DNA from: an uncultured Sphingomonadales bacterium | GTDB lineage: Bacteria; Pseudomonadota; Alphaproteobacteria; Sphingomonadales; Rhodothalassiaceae | Direction of reading: 5' to 3' | Length of the DNA: 64,000 nt | Assembly (NCBI GenBank): GCA_947499155.1 | Contig: CANMND010000001.1 | Location: 124,001 to 188,000 of the forward strand | In this document: piece by piece, positions 7,625-16,981 of the stretch | Numbering within the stretch: the first letter of the stretch is position 1 | Layout of the letters: each line of letters starts with the position of its first letter | Position numbers and translations under genes: made by a program | Notes under the pieces: model-generated | Seen by the model: the letters and a program-made list of their open reading frames with translations, nothing else | What the model was told of the DNA's origin: nothing | Database searches by the model: none

Positions 7625-7829
7625 AAACTATAAAATAAGAAAATATCATTTAAATTCATTGAGATACCGGACAATATCAAATGATTTTGATTGAAGTCAG
7701 AGATAAAGCTGTTACTTATGGTTAACGCACTGTCCGGACCATCCTGATGACAATCACAAACGACGCGCCAGCCCGTTGAAATATAACAAAATACGGCACA
7801 TTGCCCACTTTTCACTTTTGTAACAGACT

Positions 7830-7855
7830 GTCGCTCCCAAACTGGAGGGAGCGAC
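7830..7855. promoter_or_regulatory. Palindrome, candidate upstream activator site
   Basis: GTCGCTCCC (7830-7838) and GGGAGCGAC (7847-7855) form a perfect 9 bp inverted repeat with an 8 bp spacer. No T-run follows on either strand, so it is unlikely to be a terminator. It is about 230 bp upstream of the putative sigma54 promoter, where enhancer sites commonly sit. An imperfect IHF-like sequence (TATCAAATGATT, 7675-7686) lies between. The rest of the 530 bp between operon and tRNA-Lys shows no gene. Confidence 0.4.
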
Positions 7856-7954
7856 CATCTGAATGGTGAAAGGTGGCTGTAATTACTGGCCAGCACGTGC
7901 AAAAAAATACTGCACCTATGGAAAGCGGGACTGGCCCAAAGCCCAATTAAAAAG

Positions 7955-7989
7955 CAAAAAAGCGCCCGGCCAATAAGGTCCAAGCGCTT
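7955..7989 (-). terminator. Terminator of tRNA-Lys
   Basis: On the minus strand AAGCGCTTGG (7989-7980) pairs with CCGGGCGCTT (7969-7960), ten pairs with two G-U, then a T-run. It follows the tRNA by seven bases. Confidence 0.8.
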
Positions 7990-7996
7990 TATCTGA

Positions 7997-8071
<75 letters not shown>

Positions 8072-8183
8072 GCACATGACAGCCTTTAACCGAAAAACTG
8101 ACAAGGCGCGTTTCTTAACCCATCCAAAGAGGCCTGTCCAGAAAGGAATCGCTCTTCACTTTCCTACGGTTGCAATGCGCCCA

Positions 8184-8223
8184 ACTAAAAGGCCGGACAC
8201 AGTATTGTACCCGGCCTTTTAGT
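8184..8223 (-). terminator. Terminator of tRNA-Pro(GGG)
   Basis: ACTAAAAGGCCGG (8184-8196) and CCGGCCTTTTAGT (8211-8223) are a perfect 13 bp inverted repeat with 14-base loop, seven bases beyond the tRNA 3' end. A/T runs in the stem make it usable in both directions. Confidence 0.85.
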
Positions 8224-8230
8224 CACAAAA

Positions 8231-8307
8231 TGGTCGGAGCGGCGGGATTTGAACCCACGACCCCTACACCCCCAGTGTAGTGCGCTACCAGGCTGCGCTA
8301 CGCTCCG
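8231..8307 (-). tRNA. tRNA-Pro (GGG)
   Basis: Acceptor CGGAGCG/CGCTCCG, D-arm TAGCGCAGCCTGGTAGCGCA, anticodon stem CTACA/TGTAG with loop CTGGGGG (anticodon GGG), T-arm GGGTTCAAATCC, and encoded ACCA end. Confidence 0.96.
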
Positions 8308-8610
8308 TAAGCGACGGTCGAACTTATAGGCGGCAATATGGGGAGGACGCAACCATGAAAACACATCATCTGCGATTTACGATCTGCAGACGCATTTTTG
8401 CCCTTACTTCTCACGCCTGGCACTTGCGGCCGCCTGTCAGCGGACCTCTGTGCCGTGCCGTACGATTATGATAAGTATTGTCAAAATCTACCGCAAAACC
8501 CTTCTCTGGAGCATATCCTTGCGTGGCGGGCATCAGGCGGTGCAATCATAAAGCTATAACAGCCTGATCGATCGCGCACCTGATTGTAGGATATACGCCG
8601 CAATTTTTGC
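8308..8610. other. Intergenic region, no feature recognised
   Basis: About 300 bp upstream of tRNA-Pro and downstream of the DUF1801 gene. A 63-codon + strand frame overlaps the tRNA and looks random. It probably holds the tRNA promoter; no strong boxes were identified. Confidence 0.5.
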
Positions 8611-9030
8611 TCAATCCGCATATTTCTGGCGCATATGGGAGAATGACAAGGCGACCAGTTCTTCCAGAACCGTCATATCAATATCTGACAAACGATTGAT
8701 ATAAAGGCAGGATTTTCCTGTTTTGTATTTCCCCAAACACACCAAAAGCCGTTCATAGTCTGAAAAGCCAGGCATGATATATAAAACCAGATTTGCTTTC
8801 CGGGGCGAAAACCCGGTCAGCATCCACGTTCCCTCTTGCCCGCTATCATAGCGATAGTGATATGTACCAAAGCCAATGATCGATGGCCCCCACATCACAG
8901 CCGGCTCGCCGGTAATCTTGCGCATCAAGGATAAAAGCGTAAGGCCATCGGCCCGGCGCGTTTCATTTTCAATTGAGTTGATAAAATCTTCCGGGGACTG
9001 GTCCGTCTGTTTTGTTTTATTTTCAGCCAT
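8611..9030 (-). CDS. DUF1801 domain protein
   Basis: A 139-residue soluble protein with the DUF1801/YdhG-like core: an N-terminal helix (SPEDFINSIENETRRADGLTL), GEPAVMWGPSIIGFGTYHYRY, then KANLVLYIMPGF and KTGKSCLYINRLSDID near the end. The domain is small, alpha/beta and of unknown function, sometimes linked to iron or stress. Start at 9030 is chosen because GGAGG precedes it within a usable distance; 9048 has no clear site. It lies 23 bp after merR and may be read through from the plsX operon. Confidence 0.85.
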   Translation of the reverse strand: MAENKTKQTDQSPEDFINSIENETRRADGLTLLSLMRKITGEPAVMWGPSIIGFGTYHYRYDSGQEGTWMLTGFSPRKANLVLYIMPGFSDYERLLVCLGKYKTGKSCLYINRLSDIDMTVLEELVALSFSHMRQKYAD

Positions 9031-9052
9031 CAGACGGTTACCTCCCATTCAC

Positions 9053-9619
9053 TTAATCCAGCATGGCTCTAAGCGCTTTCAACTCTTCCAGAATGTCTGC
9101 CAGAACGTCAGCCGAAATATCTACTGTATGAGCATGACCAGATGAAGGTGCTACCGGCCCCGTGTCTTTATCCGCACCGGACGACGACGCAATATCTGAA
9201 GACGGATCTGGATGAGACTGCCTTCCACTCGACGAGGCTTCATCTTCGAATGATCCAGCGACTCCTGCCAGAACTGCTTTTACACCCTGTTCACGAAAGC
9301 GCTTTTGCACACCCTTGATGGTGATACCCTCTTCATAAAGAAGAGTTTTGATCGCACGCAAAAGTTCAATGTCTACAGGCCGGTAATAGCGCCGGTTACC
9401 ACCCCTCTTTAAAGGTTTTATCTGTGTGAAACGGGTTTCCCAGAAGCGCAGGACATGCTGTGGCAAATCAAGCAGCTCAGACACTTCGCCAATGGTGCGA
9501 AAAGCCCGGCCCGATTTTTCCGAAGCGGGCTTGTCCTCATTCATGGAAGAATTTGAGCGCATGCGCATTTCTGGGCCAGACATGGCACCATGATCTTTAT
9601 CAGACTTTTGAAGAGCCAT
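9053..9619 (-). CDS. MerR family transcriptional regulator
   Basis: A 188-residue protein. After a polar tail of some 40 residues comes a MerR winged helix: [25 protein letters not shown], then [23 protein letters not shown] and [17 protein letters not shown] low-complexity Ser/Asp-rich linker and a short helical end ([13 protein letters not shown]) follow; no Cys cluster for metal sensing is seen. In alphaproteobacteria a MerR gene of this kind regularly follows ihfA. Start has AGGAG six bases upstream. Target genes and inducer are unknown. Confidence 0.9.
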   Translation of the reverse strand: MALQKSDKDHGAMSGPEMRMRSNSSMNEDKPASEKSGRAFRTIGEVSELLDLPQHVLRFWETRFTQIKPLKRGGNRRYYRPVDIELLRAIKTLLYEEGITIKGVQKRFREQGVKAVLAGVAGSFEDEASSSGRQSHPDPSSDIASSSGADKDTGPVAPSSGHAHTVDISADVLADILEELKALRAMLD

Positions 9620-9636
9620 GGAGTTCTCCTGATGGC

Positions 9637-9951
9637 TCAGGCCCGGTCCTTTCCGGACAACGAGGCGTTGATGCGGTCTTTCATCACCTGACTCGGGCGA
9701 AAAACCAGAACTCGGCGTGGCTCGATCGGCACTTCTTCACCCGTCTTGGGATTTCGGCCAATGCGACCACCCTTGTCTCGCAGAACAAAGCTGCCAAAGG
9801 ACGATATCTTCACATTCTGACCGGACACCAAAGCATCATCAATGGCCCCCAGTACCTGTTCTACCAGGTCGGCAGATTCGTTTCGCGACAAGCCGACTTC
9901 CTGATAAACCGCTTCAGACAGTTCCGCCCGCGTCACAGTATGTTTCGACAT
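9637..9951 (-). CDS. ihfA: Integration host factor subunit alpha
   Basis: A 104-residue HU/IHF-fold protein that, with IhfB, bends DNA at promoters, recombination sites and origins. Seen here: [17 protein letters not shown] at the start, [27 protein letters not shown] forming the beta arm, and [18 protein letters not shown] at the end, which is IhfA-like rather than HU. The ATG at 9951 is preferred to 9957 or 9969 because GGAGG lies eight bases upstream. IHF could also serve the sigma54-type promoter of the fibre operon in this window. Confidence 0.94.
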   Translation of the reverse strand: MSKHTVTRAELSEAVYQEVGLSRNESADLVEQVLGAIDDALVSGQNVKISSFGSFVLRDKGGRIGRNPKTGEEVPIEPRRVLVFRPSQVMKDRINASLSGKDRA

Positions 9952-10082
9952 GGCCATATCCTCCGACATTAGAGACTTTAGCGTATGTTGATAAAGACAG
10001 CATGTCAATCAACGTCTTAGAGCGCACTTATGAGATTGTACCCGATATCTGTTGTCAGTGTTGTGCCAAGGCTATTCGCGCC

Positions 10083-11060
10083 TTACCAACGCAACAGGGA
10101 GGCTCCCCATGTAAAGCCGCCTCCCATGGCTTCCAGCAGAAGCAGGTCGCCTTCCTTTATTCGGCCATCACGAACTGCCACATCTAGGGCCAAGGGGATG
10201 GATGCTGCCGATGTGTTGGAGTGCTTACCCACTGTTACAACCACCTTTTCAGGCGGAAGTCCCAGCTTGCGCGACGTGCCATCCAGAATACGTTTGTTGG
10301 CCTGATGGGGTATAAGCCAGTCAAGATCGTCGGCCGTCAGTCCAACAGCGTCGAGCGATTCGTTAACAACGGATGCAAGATTTACAACGGCATGACGAAA
10401 TACGTCCCGTCCTTTCATCCGCAAATGGCCGACTGTTCCTGTACTTGAAGGGCCACCGTCCACATAAAGCAGATCACGATAGCGCCCGTCGGAATGGAGA
10501 TGGCTGGTCAGAATACCGCGATCATCTGACGTGCCCTTGCCTTCATGCGCTTCCAGAACCACAGCTCCTGCCCCATCGCCAAACAAAACGCATGTGGTTC
10601 TGTCCTCAAAATCAAGGATGCGGGAGAAGGTTTCAGCACCGATCACCAGCGCCCGCTTGACCTGGCCTGCCTTGATAAAGTTATCCGCTGTCGCAAGAGC
10701 GTAGACAAAGCCCGAGCAGACCGCTTGCATATCAAAGGCAAATCCACTGGTCATTCCAAGCGCTGCCTGAACCGTTGCGGCACTGGCAGGAAATGTCTGG
10801 TCTGGCGTCGCCGTAGCCAAAACGATCATATCAAGGGACTCAGCGTCTATCCCTGCCATTTCCAGCGCACGCTCCGCCGCCTTGATCGCCAGATCAGATG
10901 TCTTTTCATCATCGGCTGCAAAATGACGGACATTGATACCAGTTCTTGAGACGATCCACTCGTCGCTGGTATCGACCATGCGCGTCATTTCTTCATTGGT
11001 AACGATGCGCTTTGGCAGGTAACTGCCGGTACCGCGTACTATAGAGCGAATTATTTTCAC
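10083..11060 (-). CDS. fabH: 3-oxoacyl-ACP synthase III (FabH)
   Basis: FabH starts fatty-acid synthesis by condensing acetyl-CoA with malonyl-ACP. The 325-residue thiolase-fold protein shows the catalytic Cys in [10 protein letters not shown], His in [11 protein letters not shown] and Asn in [12 protein letters not shown], plus [10 protein letters not shown]. Length is standard. Translation begins with GTG at 11060, immediately after the plsX stop, with AGGA just upstream, so it is coupled to plsX; the gene order plsX-fabH-ihfA-merR is common in alphaproteobacteria. Confidence 0.96.
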   Translation of the reverse strand: MKIIRSIVRGTGSYLPKRIVTNEEMTRMVDTSDEWIVSRTGINVRHFAADDEKTSDLAIKAAERALEMAGIDAESLDMIVLATATPDQTFPASAATVQAALGMTSGFAFDMQAVCSGFVYALATADNFIKAGQVKRALVIGAETFSRILDFEDRTTCVLFGDGAGAVVLEAHEGKGTSDDRGILTSHLHSDGRYRDLLYVDGGPSSTGTVGHLRMKGRDVFRHAVVNLASVVNESLDAVGLTADDLDWLIPHQANKRILDGTSRKLGLPPEKVVVTVGKHSNTSAASIPLALDVAVRDGRIKEGDLLLLEAMGGGFTWGASLLRW

Positions 11061-12191
11061 TTATTCCTGACCTGTCTTCTGGCTCTTGGCCTCTTTATCG
11101 ATATTTTCAGCTGGTGCCTCGTCCGCTGCGTCTTCTTCGGTTTTTGCAATAGCAATACCGCGCAGATCTTCAGATATCAGATGGACCAGATTATGGCGCG
11201 CCATATCGATAGCTACACCAATGGCAGTGGCAAACCCCAGAGCACTGGCACCGCCATGGCTTTTCACCACCAGACCATTCAATCCCAACATGACCGCCCC
11301 ATTATGGTTGTTGGGATCAAGGTGCGATTTCAAACTGCGAAGGCCACGCCTTGCAAGGCCATAGCCCAAGCGAGACCCCACGGACGATCGAAAGGCATCC
11401 CCCAAGAGATTGGCGATTAACCTTGCAGTCCCCTCGGCGGTTTTCAAGGCGACATTGCCTGTAAAGCCGTCGGTTACGACCACATCAGCGACACCTTCAC
11501 TTATTTTGTCGCCTTCAATAAAGCCGGTAAAATCCAAAGGCAGAACCGACGTGCGTAAAATCTCGGCGGCCTCTTTTACTTCTTCATTACCCTTCAACTC
11601 CTCAACACCGATATTGAGAAGGCTAACCCGCGGTTTTTGCAGACCCAGTACAGAGCGGGCAAAAGCTGCGCCCATGACTGAGAATTCCACAAGGTTGGAT
11701 GCGTCACATTCAACATTGGCGCCAAGATCAAGCATAACGCATTCCCCCTTGTAGGTGGGAAGCAATGATGCAAGAGCCGGACGATCAATGGTGGAATGGG
11801 TGCGCAATATAAACTTGGCCAGTGCCATCAGCGCCCCGGTGTTGCCCGCAGAAACGGCGACAGCAGCCTCACCGGACTTTACCGCTTCAATCGCAAGACC
11901 CATTGATGATTTCCGTCCCCGGCGCAAGGCACGGCCTGGCTTGTCATTACCAGAAACCACATCGTCTGTATGAATGAGTTCGCTAACCCGCTTCAATCCA
12001 GGCCTTGCTTCCAAAAGAGGAGCAATCACTTGTTCGCGACCAAAGAACAGAAAGCGACTGTCGGGATAGCGCTCTCGGGCAATGTCAGCCCCTTCAACTA
12101 TGAAGGCCGGGGCATTATCCCCGCCCATAGCATCGAGCGCCACTCTTAATTCAGTCTTCAATGAAATCCGCCCCCGATAAAATTCGGCCAT
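11061..12191 (-). CDS. plsX: Phosphate acyltransferase PlsX
   Basis: PlsX converts acyl-ACP to acyl-phosphate for glycerophospholipid synthesis on the inner face of the membrane. Diagnostic stretches are VALDAMGGDNAP near the start, VSAGNTGALMALAKF, GANVECDASNLVEFSVMG and VVTDGFTGNVALKTAEG. The start is uncertain: ATG 12191 has no clear ribosome site, TTG 12209 would add six residues, and TTG 12161 (just before KTELRVALDAMGG) has a GGGGGCGG nearby. The C-terminal 40 residues after ISEDLRGI are an acidic, Ala/Glu-rich tail longer than usual. Confidence 0.94.
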   Translation of the reverse strand: MAEFYRGRISLKTELRVALDAMGGDNAPAFIVEGADIARERYPDSRFLFFGREQVIAPLLEARPGLKRVSELIHTDDVVSGNDKPGRALRRGRKSSMGLAIEAVKSGEAAVAVSAGNTGALMALAKFILRTHSTIDRPALASLLPTYKGECVMLDLGANVECDASNLVEFSVMGAAFARSVLGLQKPRVSLLNIGVEELKGNEEVKEAAEILRTSVLPLDFTGFIEGDKISEGVADVVVTDGFTGNVALKTAEGTARLIANLLGDAFRSSVGSRLGYGLARRGLRSLKSHLDPNNHNGAVMLGLNGLVVKSHGGASALGFATAIGVAIDMARHNLVHLISEDLRGIAIAKTEEDAADEAPAENIDKEAKSQKTGQE

Positions 12192-12272
12192 ATAGCCGGG
12201 CCAAGACAAGGATACAGACTCTAAGCCAGCAGGCCCGGCCTGCGTTGCAAAATAGCGGCAATTTGTATCCTA

Positions 12273-12797
12273 TCAAGCTTTGTCAGAGAGATTCTTCAAA
12301 ATAGCAAAAGGATTGGAACGCTGTTGTGCCTCTTGCGCCTCTTCTTCCGTATCAACGCCCGTGGGTAACTCCACGCCCGGAGCACGGGGAAAAGGATCAA
12401 GGGCAAGGGCCAGTGTCTGGGCAAGAACCTCTGCCACATCAACTTCGCCGTCTATCAATTCCTCGATATCTTCTGCATTGACATCCAGTACCGATTCCTC
12501 TTGCTCTTCCGTCAGGGGGCCGATGCAGTAATGAATGGAGAACGACTCTTCAACAGTCGAAGAGACAGGCTTGAAACTGACTACACAGGATTGTCGGATA
12601 TTTGCACTCAAATGCCCTTTTACCCGGAGTCCATCGGGAAGATAGCTCACCTCTGCCTCACCCTGCAAACGATCCACAGATTGCAGGCCAAACCGGTCAG
12701 CAAGGACAACGCGTGTCTTTTCATCCGCCTTAAGGTTGATGATTTTCGGGCTGTGCACCACATCTTCGCGCTGCACAATATATGAAAAATGTCTCAT
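12273..12797 (-). CDS. DUF177 (YceD) family protein
   Basis: A 174-residue protein of the YceD/DUF177 family, linked to 23S rRNA maturation and normally placed before rpmF-plsX. Seen: an N-terminal beta-rich part, GHLSANIRQSCVVSFKPV, the acidic stretch DIEELIDGEVDVAEVLAQTLALALDPFPRAPG, and an Asn/Pro C terminus. In this genome rpmF is not between it and plsX. The ATG overlaps the upstream stop by 4 bp (ATGA) with GGAGG seven bases before, showing tight coupling with the chaperone gene. Confidence 0.88.
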   Translation of the reverse strand: MRHFSYIVQREDVVHSPKIINLKADEKTRVVLADRFGLQSVDRLQGEAEVSYLPDGLRVKGHLSANIRQSCVVSFKPVSSTVEESFSIHYCIGPLTEEQEESVLDVNAEDIEELIDGEVDVAEVLAQTLALALDPFPRAPGVELPTGVDTEEEAQEAQQRSNPFAILKNLSDKA

Positions 12798-13399
12798 CCG
12801 GGCACCTCCTGCTCGGTTGGGTTATTTGTGTTCGCAGTCAAAGTCGCGTCCGGTGCGAGAAAACTAACGACGCCTGAACACATAAGAGCGCTATCCTGTT
12901 TTGCCAGATGTTCTTTCTGAATTAAGACATAAGTCGCCAATTTACGGGCATTGTCCTCACCTGGGATTGGACCACCGCGCCAGACATTCCGAGCCAGGAC
13001 CTCTTCCACTTTCAGCGCTTCTCCCGACTCGAGCGCGGCATCATAAGCGCTTAATCGTCCAAAATAGGCACTCGCCATATCTTTTATATGCTTGCCGACC
13101 GACACATCTCCCACCCCCATTTCGCGCAAGGACCTGTCCAGATCTGCAAACATCGCTTCTTGCACCATCATCTGAAGATCCGTACAGGCGTCATTTGCCG
13201 CCCGCAGGCGTGCCAATGCCAAATACACATGTAAAACAATCATGTCGAAACGACCGTCAACCGTATCTGGCACTAAAAAGCGCGCATAAAAGTCGGTCTG
13301 CCGTGCTTGCGCCACGATTGCCGCATACATCTTGTTTGCAGCCTCGCGCTTTCGCGCGGGGGTAAGCAGCCGCTTAAAAAAAGTGCTCAAAGAAGACAT
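12794..13399 (-). CDS. Ubiquinol-cytochrome c chaperone family protein
   Basis: A 201-residue helical protein of the Cbp3/UQCC family that in mitochondria aids cytochrome b synthesis and bc1 assembly; bacterial roles are little studied. The family marks are ARQTDFYARFLVPDTVDGRFDMIVLHVYLALARL, VQEAMFADLDRSLREMGVGDVSVGKHIKDMASAYFGR and a final helix with LATYVL. The last 30 residues after LAPD are low complexity. First gene of the minus-strand block running to merR, divergent from the lipoprotein gene at 13516; the 116 bp between them should hold both promoters. Confidence 0.88.
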   Translation of the reverse strand: MSSLSTFFKRLLTPARKREAANKMYAAIVAQARQTDFYARFLVPDTVDGRFDMIVLHVYLALARLRAANDACTDLQMMVQEAMFADLDRSLREMGVGDVSVGKHIKDMASAYFGRLSAYDAALESGEALKVEEVLARNVWRGGPIPGEDNARKLATYVLIQKEHLAKQDSALMCSGVVSFLAPDATLTANTNNPTEQEVPG

Positions 13400-13515
13400 G
13401 ACCCTTTGTACAGACTTGACGATGGGGGAGCAAAAGTGGCTCTATCTCGTGATAATTCGCTGCTTGTCCTTAAAAGGTCAAGCATTCGCTTGTCGATAAT
13501 CAATTGGGATCCTAC

Positions 13516-14004
13516 ATGACGACATCGCGACGTGCACATCTGGCCCGCTCTTTTTTTGCGGTCGCTACGGTCGGCATTCTTCTTTCGGCCTGCACTACAG
13601 CTACACAAACCCGTGGCTATGTAGTGGACGAAGAATTGGCCGGTGCCATTTCCCCCGGCGTTGATAATCGCATGTCCGTTCAGGATATGATGGGGTCTCC
13701 GTCGGCTACCAGCGATTTTGGAGACGAGTCCTGGTATTATATCTCGCGCGAGACAGTCACGCGCGGCTTCATCAAGGAACGACCCCTGACCCAGACCGTA
13801 ATCGAAGTCCAATTCGACGACAGCGGCACGGTGTCTGAAGTCCAACGCTATGAACTTGCTGATGCCGAAGATATCAAACCACGCAGTACCACCACACCTA
13901 TCCGCGGCAAGACTCTGGGATTTTTTGAGCAACTCCTGCGCGGTATTGGTCGTGTTGGCCCCGGAGGCCCCGCCGGTGGAGCCGGAAGACGGCCTGGTAC
14001 CTGA
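13516..14004 (+). CDS. SmpA/OmlA (BamE-like) outer-membrane lipoprotein
   Basis: A 162-residue lipoprotein: signal sequence with lipobox LSAC (Cys26) and a SmpA/OmlA fold seen in GVDNRMSVQDMMGSPSATSDFGDESWYYISRE and TQTVIEVQFDDSGTVSEVQRYE. BamE belongs to the Bam complex that folds outer-membrane barrels. The C terminus is a Gly/Pro-rich tail (about 20 residues). A TTG at 13504 could add four residues but ATG 13516 is normal. Divergent from the Cbp3-like gene, as seen in other alphaproteobacteria. Confidence 0.9.
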   Translation: MTTSRRAHLARSFFAVATVGILLSACTTATQTRGYVVDEELAGAISPGVDNRMSVQDMMGSPSATSDFGDESWYYISRETVTRGFIKERPLTQTVIEVQFDDSGTVSEVQRYELADAEDIKPRSTTTPIRGKTLGFFEQLLRGIGRVGPGGPAGGAGRRPGT

Positions 14005-14037
14005 CCTCAATCCACTCTTCCTGTTTAGATAAAAACT

Positions 14038-14065
14038 ATGGCGCCCTGGTCCCCCAGAGCGCCAT
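14038..14065. terminator. Hairpin between convergent lipoprotein and hppA genes
   Basis: ATGGCGC (14038-14044) pairs with GCGCCAT (14059-14065), with inner CTGG/CCAG pairs. It separates two convergent genes and can serve both; the T-run is short (TGTTTGT). Confidence 0.6.
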
Positions 14066-14092
14066 GTTTGTCTGATGTAACAAGTTGTCTGT

Positions 14093-16183
14093 TTAGGCTG
14101 CCAAAAATGCCAGCATCAGCAGTGCGACAATATTGGTGATCTTGATCATCGGATTGACAGCCGGACCTGCCGTATCCTTGTAAGGATCGCCAACGGTATC
14201 ACCGGTGACTGCAGCCTTGTGGGCTTCAGATCCCTTGCCACCGTGATGGCCGTCTTCGATATATTTTTTTGCGTTGTCCCACGCACCACCACCGGCGGTC
14301 ATGGAGATCGCAACAAAAAGCCCTGAGACAATCACGCCCAGCAACAAGGCACCAACTGCCGCAAAAGCCTGCGCCTGCCCTGCAATCAGATTGATCACGA
14401 TATAAGTCGCAATCGGTGCAAGAACCGGCAGCAGGGAAGGCACAATCATCTCCCTGATGGCATATTTGGTCAAAAGGTCCACTGCCCTTGCATAATCAGG
14501 CTTTTCTGTGCCCTTCATGATACCAGGCTTTTCGCGGAACTGGCGGCGAACCTCTTCAACCACCGCACCACCAGCGCGTCCAACGGCAGTCATGCCAAGA
14601 GCGCCAAACAGATAGGGAAGTAAAGCACCCAGAATAAGACCGACAACTACATAGGGATTGGACAAACTAAAATCGACTGTCAGGTCCTCAAAATAGATCC
14701 CGATATCAGCCGTATAGGCAGAAAACAGGACCAGCGCTGCAAGGCCCGCAGAGCCGATGGCATATCCCTTGGTGACTGCCTTGGTGGTATTCCCAACCGC
14801 ATCAAGGGCATCGGTCCTGTCCCGGACGGTTTCGTCCAGATTGGCCATTTCCGCAATGCCACCGGCATTGTCTGTGACCGGTCCATAGGCATCAAGTGCG
14901 ACAACCATGCCTGCAAGGGCCAGCATGGCTGTTGCAGCAAAGCCAAGACCCAAAACACCGGCAAAGCTGTAAGCGATAATAATACCGCCACAGATAACGA
15001 TAACCGGCAGGGCTGTTGACTCAAGAGAGACCGCAAGGCCCTGGATCACATTGGTGCCGTGACCGGTTTCTGACATCCGTGCAATCGAACGCACCGGACG
15101 ATATTCTGTGCTGGTATAATATTCCGTAATATAGATGAGAAGCCCGGTGATTACGAGGCCGACAACACCGCACCAGTACAAGTCCATGCCAGTAAAGCTG
15201 CCGGATGGTGTTTCAAAACTGCGTGCAAGGCCTTCAGCACCAAGTGCCCAGTCCATGGCAAAATAGATTGCAATCAGGGACAGGACCGACGTGACGATAA
15301 AGCCTTTGTAAAGTGCGCCCATGATCGACTGTTTTGAGCCAAGGCGGACAAAAAACGTGCCGATGATGGAGGTGACAACGCAAACGCCGCCAATGATCAG
15401 TGGCAAAGCCATCAGATCAGCAGCCCCGCTGGTGAGATAAAGAGCAGACAGCACCATGGTTGCGCCAACTGTCACCACATAGGTTTCAAACAGGTCAGCG
15501 GCCATTCCGGCGCAGTCACCCACATTATCGCCGACATTATCGGCAATCACCGCCGGGTTGCGTGGGTCATCCTCTGGAATACCGGCTTCCACCTTGCCAA
15601 CAAGATCAGCTCCCACATCGGCACCCTTGGTGAAGATACCACCGCCCAGACGGGCGAAGATTGAGATCAAGGATGCACCAAAGCCCAGCGCCACCAGAGA
15701 ATCAATGACCGTGCGATCAGTCGCCTCAAGCCCCAGACCTATGGTGAGGAACGTGAAATACCCTGCAACTGCCAGCAATGCGAGGCCCGCAACCAGCATG
15801 CCGGTGACGGCACCGGCGCGAAAAGCGATGGACAGACCGGTTTGCAGGCTTTCGCGTGCACCCTCCGTGGTCCTCACATTGGCCCGCACTGAAATCAGCA
15901 TGCCAATATAGCCCGCAGCACCCGACAAGACGGCGCCTAGCACAAAGCCGATTGCTGCCCAAAGTCCCAGAAAGAAAAACAGCACGACAGTTACAACCAC
16001 CCCAACGATTGCGATAGTGCGATATTGTCTGTTGAGATAGGCACCGGCGGCCACCTGGATAAAACCGGCGATTTCCTGCATCCGCTCATTGCCGGGACTG
16101 GCCGACAAAATAGAACGGGTTGCCCAAATTCCATACAAAACAGCCAAAACCCCGGCTGCTATGGAGGCGTACAAGACTGGCAT
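14093..16183 (-). CDS. hppA: Proton-translocating pyrophosphatase, K+-independent type
   Basis: A 696-residue membrane pump of about 16 helices that uses pyrophosphate hydrolysis to export protons. The substrate site [21 protein letters not shown] and the C-terminal [17 protein letters not shown] motif are intact. The key position in [10 protein letters not shown] is Lys (residue 468, equivalent to the Ala/Lys switch of the family), which predicts the K+-independent, H+-pumping subclass. Start has GGGG upstream. It lies alone between a terminator and a 220 bp gap that holds a short (GA)n run. Confidence 0.96.
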   Translation of the reverse strand: MPVLYASIAAGVLAVLYGIWATRSILSASPGNERMQEIAGFIQVAAGAYLNRQYRTIAIVGVVVTVVLFFFLGLWAAIGFVLGAVLSGAAGYIGMLISVRANVRTTEGARESLQTGLSIAFRAGAVTGMLVAGLALLAVAGYFTFLTIGLGLEATDRTVIDSLVALGFGASLISIFARLGGGIFTKGADVGADLVGKVEAGIPEDDPRNPAVIADNVGDNVGDCAGMAADLFETYVVTVGATMVLSALYLTSGAADLMALPLIIGGVCVVTSIIGTFFVRLGSKQSIMGALYKGFIVTSVLSLIAIYFAMDWALGAEGLARSFETPSGSFTGMDLYWCGVVGLVITGLLIYITEYYTSTEYRPVRSIARMSETGHGTNVIQGLAVSLESTALPVIVICGGIIIAYSFAGVLGLGFAATAMLALAGMVVALDAYGPVTDNAGGIAEMANLDETVRDRTDALDAVGNTTKAVTKGYAIGSAGLAALVLFSAYTADIGIYFEDLTVDFSLSNPYVVVGLILGALLPYLFGALGMTAVGRAGGAVVEEVRRQFREKPGIMKGTEKPDYARAVDLLTKYAIREMIVPSLLPVLAPIATYIVINLIAGQAQAFAAVGALLLGVIVSGLFVAISMTAGGGAWDNAKKYIEDGHHGGKGSEAHKAAVTGDTVGDPYKDTAGPAVNPMIKITNIVALLMLAFLAA

Positions 16184-16404
16184 GAACGATATCCCCTCTT
16201 ATTGTTTATAAACATGGCGGGCAAAGCGACCCGCCGCACCCCGCCCTTCTCTATGGCGGTGGCTGCACAAGAGAACTTTAGGCACGGCTTCGCCCGGACG
16301 CAAGAAGGCATTCCTGGCACATATCACGAGAGAGAGAGAGAGCGCAGCCCTAAAGAGCGTGTCGTACGCAGTATAGTAATTTCTGCTTGATGATCTGAAC
16401 TGGC

Positions 16405-16932
16405 CTAGCCGGGGACGCGTTGTGCGTTGGTGATCCGCACAGCATGAACGCGATTTTTACCCATGGATTGCCCCATAGTTTTATGGGCTGCGGCTTCCAG
16501 GCGCTTATGCAAAAGCGTAAAATCAAGCGCACCAGGCCTGTCCCCTCGTGTAGTCTGGACATCATTCAGGCCTCGCAAAAATGCATCCCGCAATTCAGGC
16601 AAGCGCGCAGCGACATAGGACTGGTTGTCCGGGCCATCCACCTCAAACGCCAGATCAACCCACATATAGCCCAATATTGCTTTATCAGCATCAATCAAGG
16701 GCACCGCAAAGCGCTGCACAGTTACCACCAGAAGATCGATAGGGTCTTCGACTTTTTCCGGTTCTGCGGGTATTTTCTCCTCAATGACTGCAGCTTGATC
16801 GTCACCTGCCGTCAGGAAATAAACCGCACCGCCACCAAGCAGCAGGCCACCAAGGGTAAAAAGCGCAATCAAAAGAACATTTACGCCTTTTTCGGATCCG
16901 GCTTCATTGTCTTGCTGCTTTGATTTTGCCAT
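16405..16932 (-). CDS. FliL-like membrane protein
   Basis: A 175-residue protein with a basic N terminus, one transmembrane helix (about 18-43, VNVLLIALFTLGGLLLGGGAVYFL split by Gly), and a periplasmic domain that fits the FliL/stomatin-like family (FAVPLIDADKAILGYMWVDLAFEV, ARLPELRDAFLRGL, ITNAQRVPG). FliL works at the flagellar stator, yet no flagellar gene is nearby. It may be an orphan FliL or a related protein. GGAGA lies about eight bases before the ATG. It sits 50 bp after thiL on the same strand. Confidence 0.65.
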   Translation of the reverse strand: MAKSKQQDNEAGSEKGVNVLLIALFTLGGLLLGGGAVYFLTAGDDQAAVIEEKIPAEPEKVEDPIDLLVVTVQRFAVPLIDADKAILGYMWVDLAFEVDGPDNQSYVAARLPELRDAFLRGLNDVQTTRGDRPGALDFTLLHKRLEAAAHKTMGQSMGKNRVHAVRITNAQRVPG

Positions 16933-16981
16933 ACGCTCTTCTCCACCATTTTAGTGTTCTGCTGTCTGGTCGTTTCAAAGG

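Noticed and set aside
16327-16342. (GA)n run as a phase-variation switch for hppA
   Set aside because: Short run in a non-coding gap about 145 bp before the start; nothing ties it to expression.
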